64,000 nt of DNA from Bacteroidetes bacterium 43-93 (GTDB taxonomy: Bacteria; Bacteroidota; Bacteroidia; Chitinophagales; Chitinophagaceae), in NCBI GenBank assembly GCA_001897855.1, contig MKUO01000023.1, positions 62,001 through 126,000 of the forward strand, given 5' to 3'. The notes under the pieces were generated by a model. The model worked only from the letters and a program-made list of their open reading frames with translations. It ran no database searches and was not told the origin of the DNA. Shown here piece by piece: positions 41,812 to 50,515 of the stretch. Position 1 is the stretch's first letter. Each line of letters starts with the position of its first letter. The translations under genes and the position numbers were made by a program.

Positions 41812-43195
41812 CAGGTGCACCCGGTACCTCTTTTATCTTTCCATATCCGCCTAATACATTGCGCAGGTTGTGGAAGCCCTCTTTTTTAAGGATAGACGCT
41901 GCTATTACAGAACGGTATCCACCGGCACAATGAATGTACAGGTTGGCCTCATCATCTATCATAGCAATATTCGCTTTATCCATCAGCGTATTCAGCGGTG
42001 CATTGTATGCTCCCTTAATATGGCCTGCTTCAAATTCCGTTGGTTTACGCACATCAATGATCTCGAGCTTATTATCGTGGGGAATATCCATTACCAGCTC
42101 TTCGGGATCAACATTGATGATCATATCTATTTTTTCACCGGCATTCTTCCATGCTTCATAGCTGCCATCCAGGTATCCCTGTACATTGTCTATGCCTACA
42201 CGAGAAAGCCTTATAGCACTCTCTTTTTCCGCACCTGGTTCTGTAACCAGCACCAGCGGCTGATCAAATGGCAACAGGCTACCTGCCCATTCTGCAAAAC
42301 GGCCATCAAGGCCTATATTAATGGATTCCGGCACAAAGCCATCTGTAAATACGGTTGCAGCCCTGGTATCCAGTATCCATGCACCTTCTGCAACTCTTTG
42401 TTTGAAATCGGCAATAGACAATGGCTGCAAAGCGGTATTCAAAACACTATCCAGGTTGTCATATCCTTCTTTATTGATGCGTGCATTGATGGGAAAATAT
42501 GCCGGCGGTGTAGTTAATCCTTCTGTTACTACATTGATGAATTCCTCTTTAGTCATATCCTGCAAGGCATAGTTGCTTTGTCTTTGCTCACCGATAGTGC
42601 TATATGTTTCCGGCCCCAGGTTTTTGCCGCAGGAAGATCCCGGGCCATGAGCAGGATACACGATCACATCATCTGCCAGTGTCTTTATTTTGTTTTGCAG
42701 GGAGTCGTACATATAACCAGCCAGCTCTTCTTTGGTAAGGTTGCCGCTAAACAGGTCAGGACGACCAACGTCACCTACAAACAAGGTATCGCCTGTAAAT
42801 ACGCAATAGGGCTTGTCTGACTCATCGCTGAGTAAATAGCAGGTACTTTCAAGTGTGTGCCCCGGTGTATGCAATGCTTTTATCGTTAGCTTGCCTACTT
42901 TAAATTCTTCCCCGTCATTTGCCATGTGGAAGTCGAACCTGGCATTAGTTTGCGGCCCGTAAACGATAGGCGCTCCTGTTTTTTTCGATAGATCGAGGTG
43001 TCCACTTACAAAGTCGGCATGGAAGTGTGTTTCGAATATGTATTTGATCTTCACCCCAAGCTCCTCTGCTTTTTTGATATACTCATCCGTATCTCTCAGC
43101 GGATCTATTACTGCAGCCTCTCCCTCGCTGGCAATAAAATAGGCAGCTTCACTAAGGCAGCCTGTATATAATTGTTCTACTATCATGTGCTTCAT
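41789..43195 (-). CDS. Persulfide dioxygenase (ETHE1-like metallo-beta-lactamase) fused to two rhodanese domains
   Basis: 468 residues. Residues 1-~250 form the MBL domain with the metal site T-H-F-H-A-D-F-V-S-G-H, L-H-T-P-G-H-T and F-T-G-D-T-L-F-V-G-D-V-G-R-P-D-L, as in glutathione persulfide dioxygenases of sulfide oxidation. Two rhodanese domains follow. In the first (~265-355) the active loop has no Cys (V-T-E-P-G-A-E-K). The second (~370-460) has the sulfur-carrying Cys in I-H-C-A-G-G-Y-R-S near 423. The fusion should oxidise persulfide to sulfite and pass sulfane sulfur. It lies 19 nt after the zinc protease gene. Confidence 0.92.
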   Translation of the reverse strand: MKHMIVEQLYTGCLSEAAYFIASEGEAAVIDPLRDTDEYIKKAEELGVKIKYIFETHFHADFVSGHLDLSKKTGAPIVYGPQTNARFDFHMANDGEEFKVGKLTIKALHTPGHTLESTCYLLSDESDKPYCVFTGDTLFVGDVGRPDLFSGNLTKEELAGYMYDSLQNKIKTLADDVIVYPAHGPGSSCGKNLGPETYSTIGEQRQSNYALQDMTKEEFINVVTEGLTTPPAYFPINARINKEGYDNLDSVLNTALQPLSIADFKQRVAEGAWILDTRAATVFTDGFVPESINIGLDGRFAEWAGSLLPFDQPLVLVTEPGAEKESAIRLSRVGIDNVQGYLDGSYEAWKNAGEKIDMIINVDPEELVMDIPHDNKLEIIDVRKPTEFEAGHIKGAYNAPLNTLMDKANIAMIDDEANLYIHCAGGYRSVIAASILKKEGFHNLRNVLGGYGKIKEVPGAPVVLPSKV

Positions 43196-43214
43196 TGTAT
43201 TTAAAATTAATGAT

Positions 43215-43907
43215 TTAATCGTCGCGCCTGTTGTTATACAGCATTATCCAGTATAGCAACTGCGCTATGGATGCCAGTGCTGCAACTACATAAGTCCTTG
43301 CGGCCCATTTCAAGGCATCGGCGGCTTTATCGTGTTCATCGCGGGTGGTAAGATGCGTAGCTTCCATCCATTTCAGCGCACGGTTGCTGGCATCATATTC
43401 AACCGGTAATGTTATCAGTGAAAAAAGGGTAGATGCGGAAAACAGTATGATACCGATTAATAATATCGTTTGATTGCCCCTCCCAAAGAACAAGCCGACA
43501 CCTGCCAGCAATACCCACTGCGCCAGGTTGGTACTCACTTGTACGATAGGTACAAGCGCACTGCGCAGTTGCAGCATTGCATATCCTTTTGCGTGTTGCA
43601 CCGCATGCCCGCACTCGTGCGCAGCTACTGCTGCAGAAGCAATACTACGGCCCGAGTACACATCCGGGCTCAGGTTCACTGTTTTATTTGCAGGATTATA
43701 ATGGTCTGATAAAAACCCATTTGCCGATATTACCTGCACATCGTTAATGCCATTTTCGTGCAGCATTCTCTCAGCCACTTCTTTTCCACTCAGCCCCTCA
43801 TACAATGGCATCTCCCCATACTCCTTGAATTTGCTTTTCAGCCTGAAGCTTACCAGCATACCCAACAACATAGGCACCAGGAAAAAAATTAAATAACTAC
43901 CTAACAT
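43215..43907 (-). CDS. Membrane zinc metallopeptidase (YugP-like)
   Basis: 230 residues. A helix at the N-terminus anchors it to the membrane. The zinc site A-A-H-E-C-G-H-A-V-Q-H (near 93-103) is followed by two hydrophobic segments (~125-165) and a final one near 205-225. D-H-Y-N-P-A-N-K-T-V-N-L-S-P-D-V-Y upstream is typical of the family. Its role is probably membrane protein quality control, but substrates are not known. It starts the unit that continues with the persulfide dioxygenase. Confidence 0.9.
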   Translation of the reverse strand: MLGSYLIFFLVPMLLGMLVSFRLKSKFKEYGEMPLYEGLSGKEVAERMLHENGINDVQVISANGFLSDHYNPANKTVNLSPDVYSGRSIASAAVAAHECGHAVQHAKGYAMLQLRSALVPIVQVSTNLAQWVLLAGVGLFFGRGNQTILLIGIILFSASTLFSLITLPVEYDASNRALKWMEATHLTTRDEHDKAADALKWAARTYVVAALASIAQLLYWIMLYNNRRDD

Positions 43908-44047
43908 GCTCGTTTTTACTTATTTATCCATCAAATAGCTTACCAATGTAAAAATGGCAGTATCTGGTGTGTAAAAATACCGGTTATCTACCAGTTGGGC
44001 GCTATAATTTGCCCTATATCCTTATAGAGCTTTATCTATATATGCCA

Positions 44048-44076
44048 AAAGCGCCGATAATAAATACCGGCGCTTT
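44048..44076. terminator. Hairpin terminator after the TonB receptor gene
   Basis: A 9-bp stem AAAGCGCCG/CGGCGCTTT (44048-44056 with 44068-44076) lies 24 nt beyond the receptor stop codon. The T-run on the minus strand is short. Confidence 0.6.
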
Positions 44077-44099
44077 AATACACGATCTATATTTCTCTC

Positions 44100-46319
44100 T
44101 TAAAACTTAACAGTCAGCCCCAGCATCCAGTTACGGCCCGCCTGCGGAAAATATCGGTTGTCTATTACGTTCTGCCCACCTGTCTGATATACATAATACA
44201 CATAACCGTTGCTTTCATACTTATGATCCAATATGTTATTCAGCGCAAGTGTTGCCATAATCTCTTTGAATGGTTTGATATGTACGCTATAACGCAAGCG
44301 CAAATCGCACAAGCCATAACTCTTCAATGTTCTCAGCTCATCGCCTGAATTATCAAGATATTGCTTACCTACATACTTGCCCATGATATCCAGTGCCAAA
44401 TTCTGCTCATGTTTCATATAGCGGAAAGGCGATAAGGTAATACCACCACCTGCTATTGTACCGGGAGATAATGCTATTGGCGTATTATTATGTACCACCG
44501 CTACCTGTCCGAAGTTTGGATCATCCCAATTATCTATATATTCTGTATAGGTCTTGATCTTATTTTCAGATAAGGTAAGGTTTGCATTTGCCTGCAGCCA
44601 GTACCATGGTTTATACGCTGCCTGCAGCTCCACACCCCTTCGGTAGCTGTTAGGAACGTTGGTACGCGTGTAGGCACCCACGTCATTTATTTGCCCGGTA
44701 AATACCAGTTGATCTTTATAGATCATGTCATACAGGTTGATGCCGGCATTCCATTTGCGCCTGGCAATTTCATAGCCCAGTTCTATATCGTTGAGTCTTT
44801 CCGGCTTAGGCTGTGATAACGGTGATGCTTCGAAATCATCTCGGTTAGGCTCTTTATTAGCTACTGCAAAAGATGCATATACTTTTTGCCTGTTACTGTT
44901 TGTGTTCCTAACCAGGTAAGTAGCACCTACTTTAGGGTTGAAGAAATTGTAATTGGTAGTAGGGTTCAATGTAGGATTATTCCTGAAACCGTTGATGATA
45001 TAGGATACGTTTCGGTATTGCAGGTCTCCAAACAATATCAGGTTGTCGCCAATTGTCTGTTGCGCTTTTACATACAAGTTCAGATCATTCTTCTGTGAAT
45101 GCAGCAAATACCATCGATAGTTATCGGGCACTGCATACTGCGCCCATGTTATATAGCCGTAATGTGTACCAAGGTATTGATTCCAGCCGCCGCCAAAAGA
45201 TACCTGCGTCTTCTTTTTCTCATACAGCAGGGAGAATACGGACCCATAATAATAGTTATCTAACCAAAGCTGACGGGTAAGATCTGTTTGCGTAATGGTA
45301 TCAGCACCATTAATAAAGTTTGGTAACCCGTAAGAACTATAAGATTGGCCTGTTTTATATTCCTGGTAATATCCGAGACCTCTCGTCATGAACATGGCTA
45401 TATGCCCCGACAGGTGCCTGCTGAATTTATGATCGAGGAACAACTGGTAATAATCCTGCTGATAATTATCGGTCTGATCGTTATAATAACTACCGTTAGA
45501 TTTTATTCCCAGTTCGTTAAAGGTGCGATTTGTTTTCAGTGAATCTCCCGGTACGCCATTCCATGCCTGCCCTGTTTTTTCTTTGCCGGTAAGCAGCATA
45601 AACCTCAGAGAGGTTTTTTTGCTGATCTGCCATCCGGCTATCAGTTGCAACGATTTCAGATCACTGGCAGAGCGGTCAATGTAGCCATCAGATGTTATCT
45701 GGGATAAACGTACATCAAACTGAAAGCCGTTTTTCATCAGGCCGGTACCCGCCTTTACAGTATGTTTCCATGTATTAAAGGATCCATAACTATTGCTGGT
45801 TTCTGCGCTTGCTTCATCTGCCTGTTGCAGGTTACTGATGCTCATCGTAGCACCAAACGCACCCGCACCATTGGTAGAGGTACCTACACCACGCTGTAGT
45901 TGTATAGATCCGGTTGAAGATGCTATATCCGGAAAATCAACAAAGAATGCACCTTGTGATTCCGCATCGTTAACAGGGATGCCATTCATGGTTACATTCA
46001 TGCGTATGCCATCTGTACCACGTACGCGTAGCCCTGTATAACCCACACCCGTACCGGCATCTGAGGTTACCACAGCAGAAGGTGTGTATTGCAACAAATA
46101 AGGAAGATCCTGCCCCAGGTTTGCCTTCTCTATGTCTTTGGCTGTGATCTCCGTTTTTACGAATGGCGAATTGGAAGCCGCTCGTAAGGACCGTATCTCT
46201 ATCGGTACCAGCTTTTGTTGTTTGTTGATGCTGGTGTCCGCAGTCTCTGGCTGGGCATTGGCTTGCATGGCAATCGCCGTAGCAATCAATGCCGGTAAAT
46301 GTTTGTAAAAAAAATGCAT
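44100..46319 (-). CDS. TonB-dependent outer-membrane receptor, predicted thiamine uptake
   Basis: 739 residues. A signal peptide ending near A-N-A-Q is followed by a plug domain (~50-165) with D-L-P-Y-L-L-Q-Y-T-P-S-A-V, L-R-V-R-G-T-D-G-I-R-M-N-V and the Q-R-G-V-G-T-S-T-N-G plug end. The remaining ~560 residues form the 22-stranded barrel, ending in R-N-W-M-L-G-L-T-V-K-F with a terminal Phe. It imports a ligand using TonB energy. The TPP riboswitch upstream indicates thiamine or a precursor as ligand, as predicted earlier for receptors under THI elements in Bacteroides. No Shine-Dalgarno precedes its ATG. Confidence 0.92.
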   Translation of the reverse strand: MHFFYKHLPALIATAIAMQANAQPETADTSINKQQKLVPIEIRSLRAASNSPFVKTEITAKDIEKANLGQDLPYLLQYTPSAVVTSDAGTGVGYTGLRVRGTDGIRMNVTMNGIPVNDAESQGAFFVDFPDIASSTGSIQLQRGVGTSTNGAGAFGATMSISNLQQADEASAETSNSYGSFNTWKHTVKAGTGLMKNGFQFDVRLSQITSDGYIDRSASDLKSLQLIAGWQISKKTSLRFMLLTGKEKTGQAWNGVPGDSLKTNRTFNELGIKSNGSYYNDQTDNYQQDYYQLFLDHKFSRHLSGHIAMFMTRGLGYYQEYKTGQSYSSYGLPNFINGADTITQTDLTRQLWLDNYYYGSVFSLLYEKKKTQVSFGGGWNQYLGTHYGYITWAQYAVPDNYRWYLLHSQKNDLNLYVKAQQTIGDNLILFGDLQYRNVSYIINGFRNNPTLNPTTNYNFFNPKVGATYLVRNTNSNRQKVYASFAVANKEPNRDDFEASPLSQPKPERLNDIELGYEIARRKWNAGINLYDMIYKDQLVFTGQINDVGAYTRTNVPNSYRRGVELQAAYKPWYWLQANANLTLSENKIKTYTEYIDNWDDPNFGQVAVVHNNTPIALSPGTIAGGGITLSPFRYMKHEQNLALDIMGKYVGKQYLDNSGDELRTLKSYGLCDLRLRYSVHIKPFKEIMATLALNNILDHKYESNGYVYYVYQTGGQNVIDNRYFPQAGRNWMLGLTVKF

Positions 46320-46332
46320 GGCATAAATATTT

Positions 46333-46359
46333 TTAAATCAAATAATTATGAGGCGCCAT
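46333..46359 (-). CDS. Possible 8-codon leader ORF ahead of the TonB receptor
   Basis: ATG at 46359 reads M-A-P-H-N-Y-L-I and stops at 46333, 13 nt before the receptor ATG. An unusually good Shine-Dalgarno (AGAAGGAG at 46369-46376, spacing 9) precedes it, while the receptor start itself has none. It might load ribosomes that re-initiate on the receptor. It could also be fortuitous. Confidence 0.35.
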   Translation of the reverse strand: MAPHNYLI

Positions 46360-46451
46360 GCCCTTAATCTCCTTCTATTACACTACTAAACAATACATAC
46401 GCAGGCCTTCGTATGGCTTGATAGCAGATGCAATAAAACGATAGCTGATTT

Positions 46452-46528
46452 GCTCATCCCTAACCGGCATTACCCGGTCCAGGTTCAGCGGGTATGATCT
46501 CAGCCTTTAATTTTAGGCACCCCGTTCT
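46452..46528 (-). promoter_or_regulatory. TPP (thiamine pyrophosphate) riboswitch
   Basis: The minus strand carries all parts of the THI-box aptamer in order: ACGGGGTGCC, AGGCTGAGATCATACCC, GAACCTGGACCGGGTAATGCC, then GGTTAGGGATGAG. It lies 132 nt upstream of the receptor. A small hairpin CATACG/CGTATG (46396-46415) and the strong ribosome site at 46369 lie between them. No clear terminator follows, so control may be translational. Confidence 0.95.
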
Positions 46529-46549
46529 GCATTTTACACGCAGATGACA

Positions 46550-46557
46550 CAAAATTA
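46550..46557 (-). promoter_or_regulatory. Putative -7 element for the TPP-riboswitch transcript
   Basis: TAATTTTG lies 21 nt upstream of the first aptamer bases, the right place for a start of transcription just ahead of the riboswitch. Confidence 0.5.
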
Positions 46558-46644
46558 AGTATTAGATTAAAATTTTAAATAAATATTTTTAACCTGAATT
46601 TAATATTGATATTATACTTAATTTCGGACGACAAATTTGAGCAA

Positions 46645-48636
46645 ATGAAAAAATTTAGTACTCTATTTTCAGCAGCGATGCTGGCATTATCCGCTACGGG
46701 TTCTGCACAGACAATTATGTTGCAGGACTTCGAATCAGCAACAATTCCCGCTCTTCCGTCGGGATGGACACAAAACACAAAAGCGACAACAGGTTGGAAA
46801 ACAAATTCTGGCTTTATATCTTTTAACAATGGTTCGTGGATATTAAATCCGCATACTAAATATGCTGTTGTGGATGACTGGAACAATAATGAAACCAATG
46901 ACTCCACAAGGTTAGTATCTCCCGTATTCAGCCTGGTAGGTCATACTAACGCTTACGTAGCAATGGATTATTTCTTTATCCTTGCCAGCTATGGTACTAG
47001 TGGTCCTACAGAGAGCGCATATTTGCAGATAACTACCAATGGAGGTACCTCGTGGACTACTTTAGACACTTTAAAAAATACACAAACAATAGATTGGCGA
47101 TATGAATTCAAAAGCCTCGCAGCTTATGCAGGACAGCCAACTGTGCAGGTAGGTGTGCTTTATAATGACGGCAAAGGCGGTTCAAAAAAACTGATCGGCT
47201 GCGCAGTTGATTATATAAAAGTATATGAGCCTGCAGCAAATGATCTTCGTTTTGTTACTATGACACCGTTTGAAAATTCACCGACTAAGTATGGTGCCAT
47301 TGGTGCTCAGACTACATTTGGTGGTACGGTAGTTAACTATGGTACATTACCGGTGTCTTCCTTTGACGCTACTTATCAAGACGGAACGTCAGCTTCTGTA
47401 ACCGGTACTGTTTCTGCAAGTGTAGCTTCTAATACTGCGCAAACCTTCAGCTTCCCAACCGCTTATACTTTCCCATCTGCTTTAGGTGCGCATAGTATAA
47501 AAGGATGGGTTACTCTGGCAGGTGATGCGGATCACACAGACGATTCAGCAAGTACTTCTGTTATTGTTGCAGGCTTTAAACCAAAGAAAAAACTTTGCCT
47601 TGAAGAAGGTACAGGTACATGGTGCGGTTTCTGCCCAAGGGGTGCCGTATATATGGACTCTATCGCAGGTGCGCATGGCAATGATGTAACTCAAATAGCG
47701 GTACACGATAATAGCCAGGGTGCTGATAATATGGTTGTTACTGCTTATGACCAATTCATAGGTGGTAAAATAGGTGGTTTCCCTAACGTGCTTGTAGATC
47801 GTCGTGAAGTTCATGATCCATCAGCATTATTTGATGTTTATGATGCCCAAAAGGATTATTTCGGCTTTGCTGACCTTACGTTAACTGATATGGGCGCTAC
47901 TAGCTTTGGCTTGTCTGTAAAAGTATCTGTTAAACCTGCAATAGACCTAACAGGCGATTACCGCCTTGCACTGGTACTTGTAGAAAACAATGTACATGGC
48001 CCTTCAGGCGCAGGATGGGATCAACACAACTACTATTATCACCAGGAAAGCAATTTTGGTGTATTAGTAGGTGCAGGACATGACTGGAACAATGAAGGTG
48101 TCCCTACATCTTATGGTTCTAATATAACCGGTGACAATATGTACTATCAGTTTGTAGCACGTGCTATTGTACCATCTGTTACAGGCGCTCCAAGCAGCCT
48201 TCCTGCTACAATGACTGCAAACTCTACTTACGATTATACATTCAACACCACAGTTAACCAGCCATTCAACAGGGCTAACATGAAAGTTGTTGCCATGCTA
48301 ATTAACAATGCAGATGGTTCTATTCTGAACAGTAACGATATGGTAATGCCACTGGGCATCAGCAATGTAGATGCCGGCGTAGAACACCTGACTGTATATC
48401 CTAACCCTGCTACGGATGTGGCGCATCTTAACTTCAACCTGAACGAAAGGGCACAAGTATCTGTACAAGTGTTAGACGCTCTTGGCCGTGTTGTAAGTTC
48501 AGTTAGTGCGCAACAATTCGAAAAAGGTGCACAGAAGATCAACATCAACACTGCAAACCTTGCTTCCGGTGTGTACACTATCAAATTACAAACAGAAAAA
48601 GGTTCTCTGACTCAACAGCTTTCTATAGTTAAATAA
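46645..48636 (+). CDS. T9SS-exported Omp28-like protein with thioredoxin-like C-x2-C site
   Basis: 663 residues from the ATG at 46645 (signal peptide M-K-K-F-S-T-L-F, cleavage near G-S-A-Q). Residues ~25-200 resemble a choice-of-anchor J (jelly-roll) domain with W-x-x-N-T and D-D-W. Residues ~310-560 are the Omp28-related part with G-T-W-C-G-F-C-P-R-G-A-V (Cys pair near 326-329) in a thioredoxin-like setting. The last ~75 residues (V-Y-P-N-P-A-T-D) form a T9SS sorting domain. The likely location is the cell surface; redox or adhesion roles are both possible. It diverges from the TonB receptor. Confidence 0.85.
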   Translation: MKKFSTLFSAAMLALSATGSAQTIMLQDFESATIPALPSGWTQNTKATTGWKTNSGFISFNNGSWILNPHTKYAVVDDWNNNETNDSTRLVSPVFSLVGHTNAYVAMDYFFILASYGTSGPTESAYLQITTNGGTSWTTLDTLKNTQTIDWRYEFKSLAAYAGQPTVQVGVLYNDGKGGSKKLIGCAVDYIKVYEPAANDLRFVTMTPFENSPTKYGAIGAQTTFGGTVVNYGTLPVSSFDATYQDGTSASVTGTVSASVASNTAQTFSFPTAYTFPSALGAHSIKGWVTLAGDADHTDDSASTSVIVAGFKPKKKLCLEEGTGTWCGFCPRGAVYMDSIAGAHGNDVTQIAVHDNSQGADNMVVTAYDQFIGGKIGGFPNVLVDRREVHDPSALFDVYDAQKDYFGFADLTLTDMGATSFGLSVKVSVKPAIDLTGDYRLALVLVENNVHGPSGAGWDQHNYYYHQESNFGVLVGAGHDWNNEGVPTSYGSNITGDNMYYQFVARAIVPSVTGAPSSLPATMTANSTYDYTFNTTVNQPFNRANMKVVAMLINNADGSILNSNDMVMPLGISNVDAGVEHLTVYPNPATDVAHLNFNLNERAQVSVQVLDALGRVVSSVSAQQFEKGAQKININTANLASGVYTIKLQTEKGSLTQQLSIVK

Positions 48637-48657
48637 TCGGGATCTTTCTCAATAAAT

Positions 48658-48690
48658 AAAAAATGCCTCCCAATTGGGAGGCATTTTTTA
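48658..48690. terminator. Bidirectional terminator after the Omp28-like gene
   Basis: A 14-bp perfect stem (48658-48671 with 48676-48689), loop AATT, with A and T runs on either side. It overlaps the end of the convergent gene. Confidence 0.92.
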
Positions 48691-49017
48691 TTGCTCAAAA
48701 TATTCAATGATACATTCTTTCAGGATCCGCTCCTGGCCCTTAAGCCCCTGCGTTTCCACAGGCTTTAGCTGCATATAATGTGGCCAGCCATCGGCATCGT
48801 GTCCTTCATATTCATAATATCCCCTGCGTGCCAGCAATCCGCAAACGGCTATATGTATCAGATCCTGCTTCTGTTCTTTAGAAAATTTCCGGGCAGGTAT
48901 CTTACCGAGTTCGTTTACACCTATAAGGAATAAGACACCTTCCATATCCGGAACCTTTCCAAAGCGTTCCTGCATCAGGAATTCTACCTGTATCCAGCGC
49001 TCTTCAAAATTTTCCAT
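48688..49017 (-). CDS. Conserved hypothetical protein
   Basis: 109 residues, cytosolic, no signal peptide. It is strongly helical and acidic, with E-E-R-W-I-Q-V-E-F-L-M-Q-E-R-F-G near the start and H-I-A-V-C-G-L-L-A-R-R-G-Y-Y-E-Y in the middle. I recall such short proteins only as uncharacterised Bacteroidota families and can assign no function. It lies 26 nt downstream of a tiny membrane protein gene on the same strand. Confidence 0.75.
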   Translation of the reverse strand: MENFEERWIQVEFLMQERFGKVPDMEGVLFLIGVNELGKIPARKFSKEQKQDLIHIAVCGLLARRGYYEYEGHDADGWPHYMQLKPVETQGLKGQERILKECIIEYFEQ

Positions 49018-49043
49018 ATGCCCGCAAAGCTAAGATGAAACCC

Positions 49044-49220
49044 TTACTTCTCTTCGTTCTTTTTCCGATTCCCCATGTCGAGCGCTACACCTATCGCTAT
49101 ACCAAGAGCCATACCCACGGCCAGGTTCTTAAACGCAATACCCATTGCAGCACCAACGGCTACCCCAATGCTCAGGAAAAACCCTTGAGGTATTTTATTC
49201 TTTTGTTCTTTGGTTTCCAT
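49044..49220 (-). CDS. Small glycine-zipper membrane protein (58 aa)
   Basis: The frame from ATG 49220 to TAA 49044 reads M-E-T-K-E-Q-K-N-K-I, then a hydrophobic stretch (residues ~13-49) with small residues at regular steps (G-V-A-V-G-A-A-M-G-I and G-M-A-L-G-I-A-I-G-V), and ends with a charged tail N-R-K-K-N-E-E-K. AGAAGG precedes the start. The pattern is that of glycine-zipper helices packing in a membrane. The composition and clean frame favour a real gene. The function is unknown. Confidence 0.65.
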   Translation of the reverse strand: METKEQKNKIPQGFFLSIGVAVGAAMGIAFKNLAVGMALGIAIGVALDMGNRKKNEEK

Positions 49221-49342
49221 GCCTTCTGTTTAACGACGGATAAATGTATGTATTAAGCCTAAACGGTTTAACTCATTTTTAGGAAAATAAGGTTCCTGAT
49301 GTTTTTAAGATGTAATATATTGCGCCTATTAGTCGGATATAT

Positions 49343-50350
49343 ATGGAAACAAGTACCACACCATTTGATGTAAGAGAGCTCAACGAGCGTATCCATCAGC
49401 AAAGCGCTTTTATAGACCTGCTGACAATGGAGCTGAATAAGACACTGGTTGGCCAAAAACATATGATAGAGCGCCTGATGATAGGTATGCTGGCAAACGG
49501 CCATGTGCTGCTGGAAGGGGTACCCGGCCTGGCAAAAACATTGGCTATCAAATCACTGGCATCGGCTATTCACGCACGTTTCGCACGTATTCAGTTCACG
49601 CCAGACCTGTTACCGGCAGATGTGCTTGGTACCATGGTATATAACCCCCAGGCACACGAGTTTGCCGTGCGCAAAGGGCCTATCTTCGCCAATTTTATAC
49701 TGGCAGATGAGATCAACCGTGCCCCGGCAAAGGTGCAAAGCGCCCTGCTGGAAGCTATGCAGGAACGCCAGGTGACTATAGGCGATAATACCTACAAGCT
49801 GGAAGAACCTTTCCTGGTACTGGCTACACAGAACCCGATAGAGCAGGAAGGTACATATGAATTACCCGAAGCACAGGTAGACCGCTTCATGCTAAAGGTG
49901 ATCATCTCTTATCCTAAAAAAGAGGAAGAACGCCAGGTAATCAGGTACAATCTCAATCCGCAGGGAATGCCTAAGATCAACCCGGTAGTTACTCCTGAAG
50001 ACATCCTGCGCGCACGTCAACTGGTTCGCGAAGTATATATGGATGAAAAAATCGAACAATATATCCTGGATATAGTATTTGCAACCCGCTTTCCTGAGGA
50101 ATATAAACTCAACAAACTGAAGCCACTTATCAGTTATGGGGCCTCGCCACGTGCCAGCATCAATTTGGCGTTAGCCGCCAAGGCTTATGCTTTCATCAAA
50201 CGCCGTGGTTATGTAATTCCCGAAGATATTCGCGCTGTTTGCCACGATGTAATGCGTCATCGTATAGGCATCAGCTACGAAGCGGAAGCAGAAAACATCA
50301 CCAGCGAGCATATCCTCAACGAGATACTGAACGCCGTAGAAGTACCATAG
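49343..50350 (+). CDS. moxR: MoxR-family AAA+ ATPase
   Basis: 335 residues. Walker A is G-V-P-G-L-A-K-T at 59-66, Walker B F-I-L-A-D-E-I-N-R-A near 120, and sensor 1 lies in L-A-T-Q-N-P-I-E-Q-E-G. The C-terminal lid holds S-Y-G-A-S-P-R-A-S-I-N-L. MoxR ATPases act as chaperones, usually with von Willebrand A or DUF58 partners encoded next to them. Here no such partner follows; the gene ends in a terminator enclosed by repeat arrays. Confidence 0.93.
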   Translation: METSTTPFDVRELNERIHQQSAFIDLLTMELNKTLVGQKHMIERLMIGMLANGHVLLEGVPGLAKTLAIKSLASAIHARFARIQFTPDLLPADVLGTMVYNPQAHEFAVRKGPIFANFILADEINRAPAKVQSALLEAMQERQVTIGDNTYKLEEPFLVLATQNPIEQEGTYELPEAQVDRFMLKVIISYPKKEEERQVIRYNLNPQGMPKINPVVTPEDILRARQLVREVYMDEKIEQYILDIVFATRFPEEYKLNKLKPLISYGASPRASINLALAAKAYAFIKRRGYVIPEDIRAVCHDVMRHRIGISYEAEAENITSEHILNEILNAVEVP

Positions 50351-50351
50351 G

Positions 50352-50415
50352 CAGTTTGCAGTAAACAGTAGGCAGTCACGTTGTACTATATATACAGTTG
50401 GCAGCAGGCAATATG
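50352..50415. repeat. Heptad array of CAGTNNN words after moxR
   Basis: CAGTTTG, CAGTAAA, CAGTAGG, CAGTCAC run at 50352-50379 in exact 7-nt register. After a spacer come CAGTTGG, CAGCAGG, CAATATG (50395-50415). These are the reverse complement type of the ACTG words at 50516-50585. Confidence 0.8.
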
Positions 50416-50462
50416 GTGGCTTTTGCTAAACAATTTCTCTAAGATTAATATAATCTGATATT

Positions 50463-50491
50463 AGACCTTAAGCATAAGCTTAAGGTCTTTT
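50463..50491 (+). terminator. moxR terminator
   Basis: An 11-bp perfect stem (50463-50473 with 50478-50488), loop ATAA, ends in TTTT. It lies between the two inverted heptad arrays. Confidence 0.82.
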
Positions 50492-50515
50492 GCTATCCGA
50501 ATACTAACAATTCAA

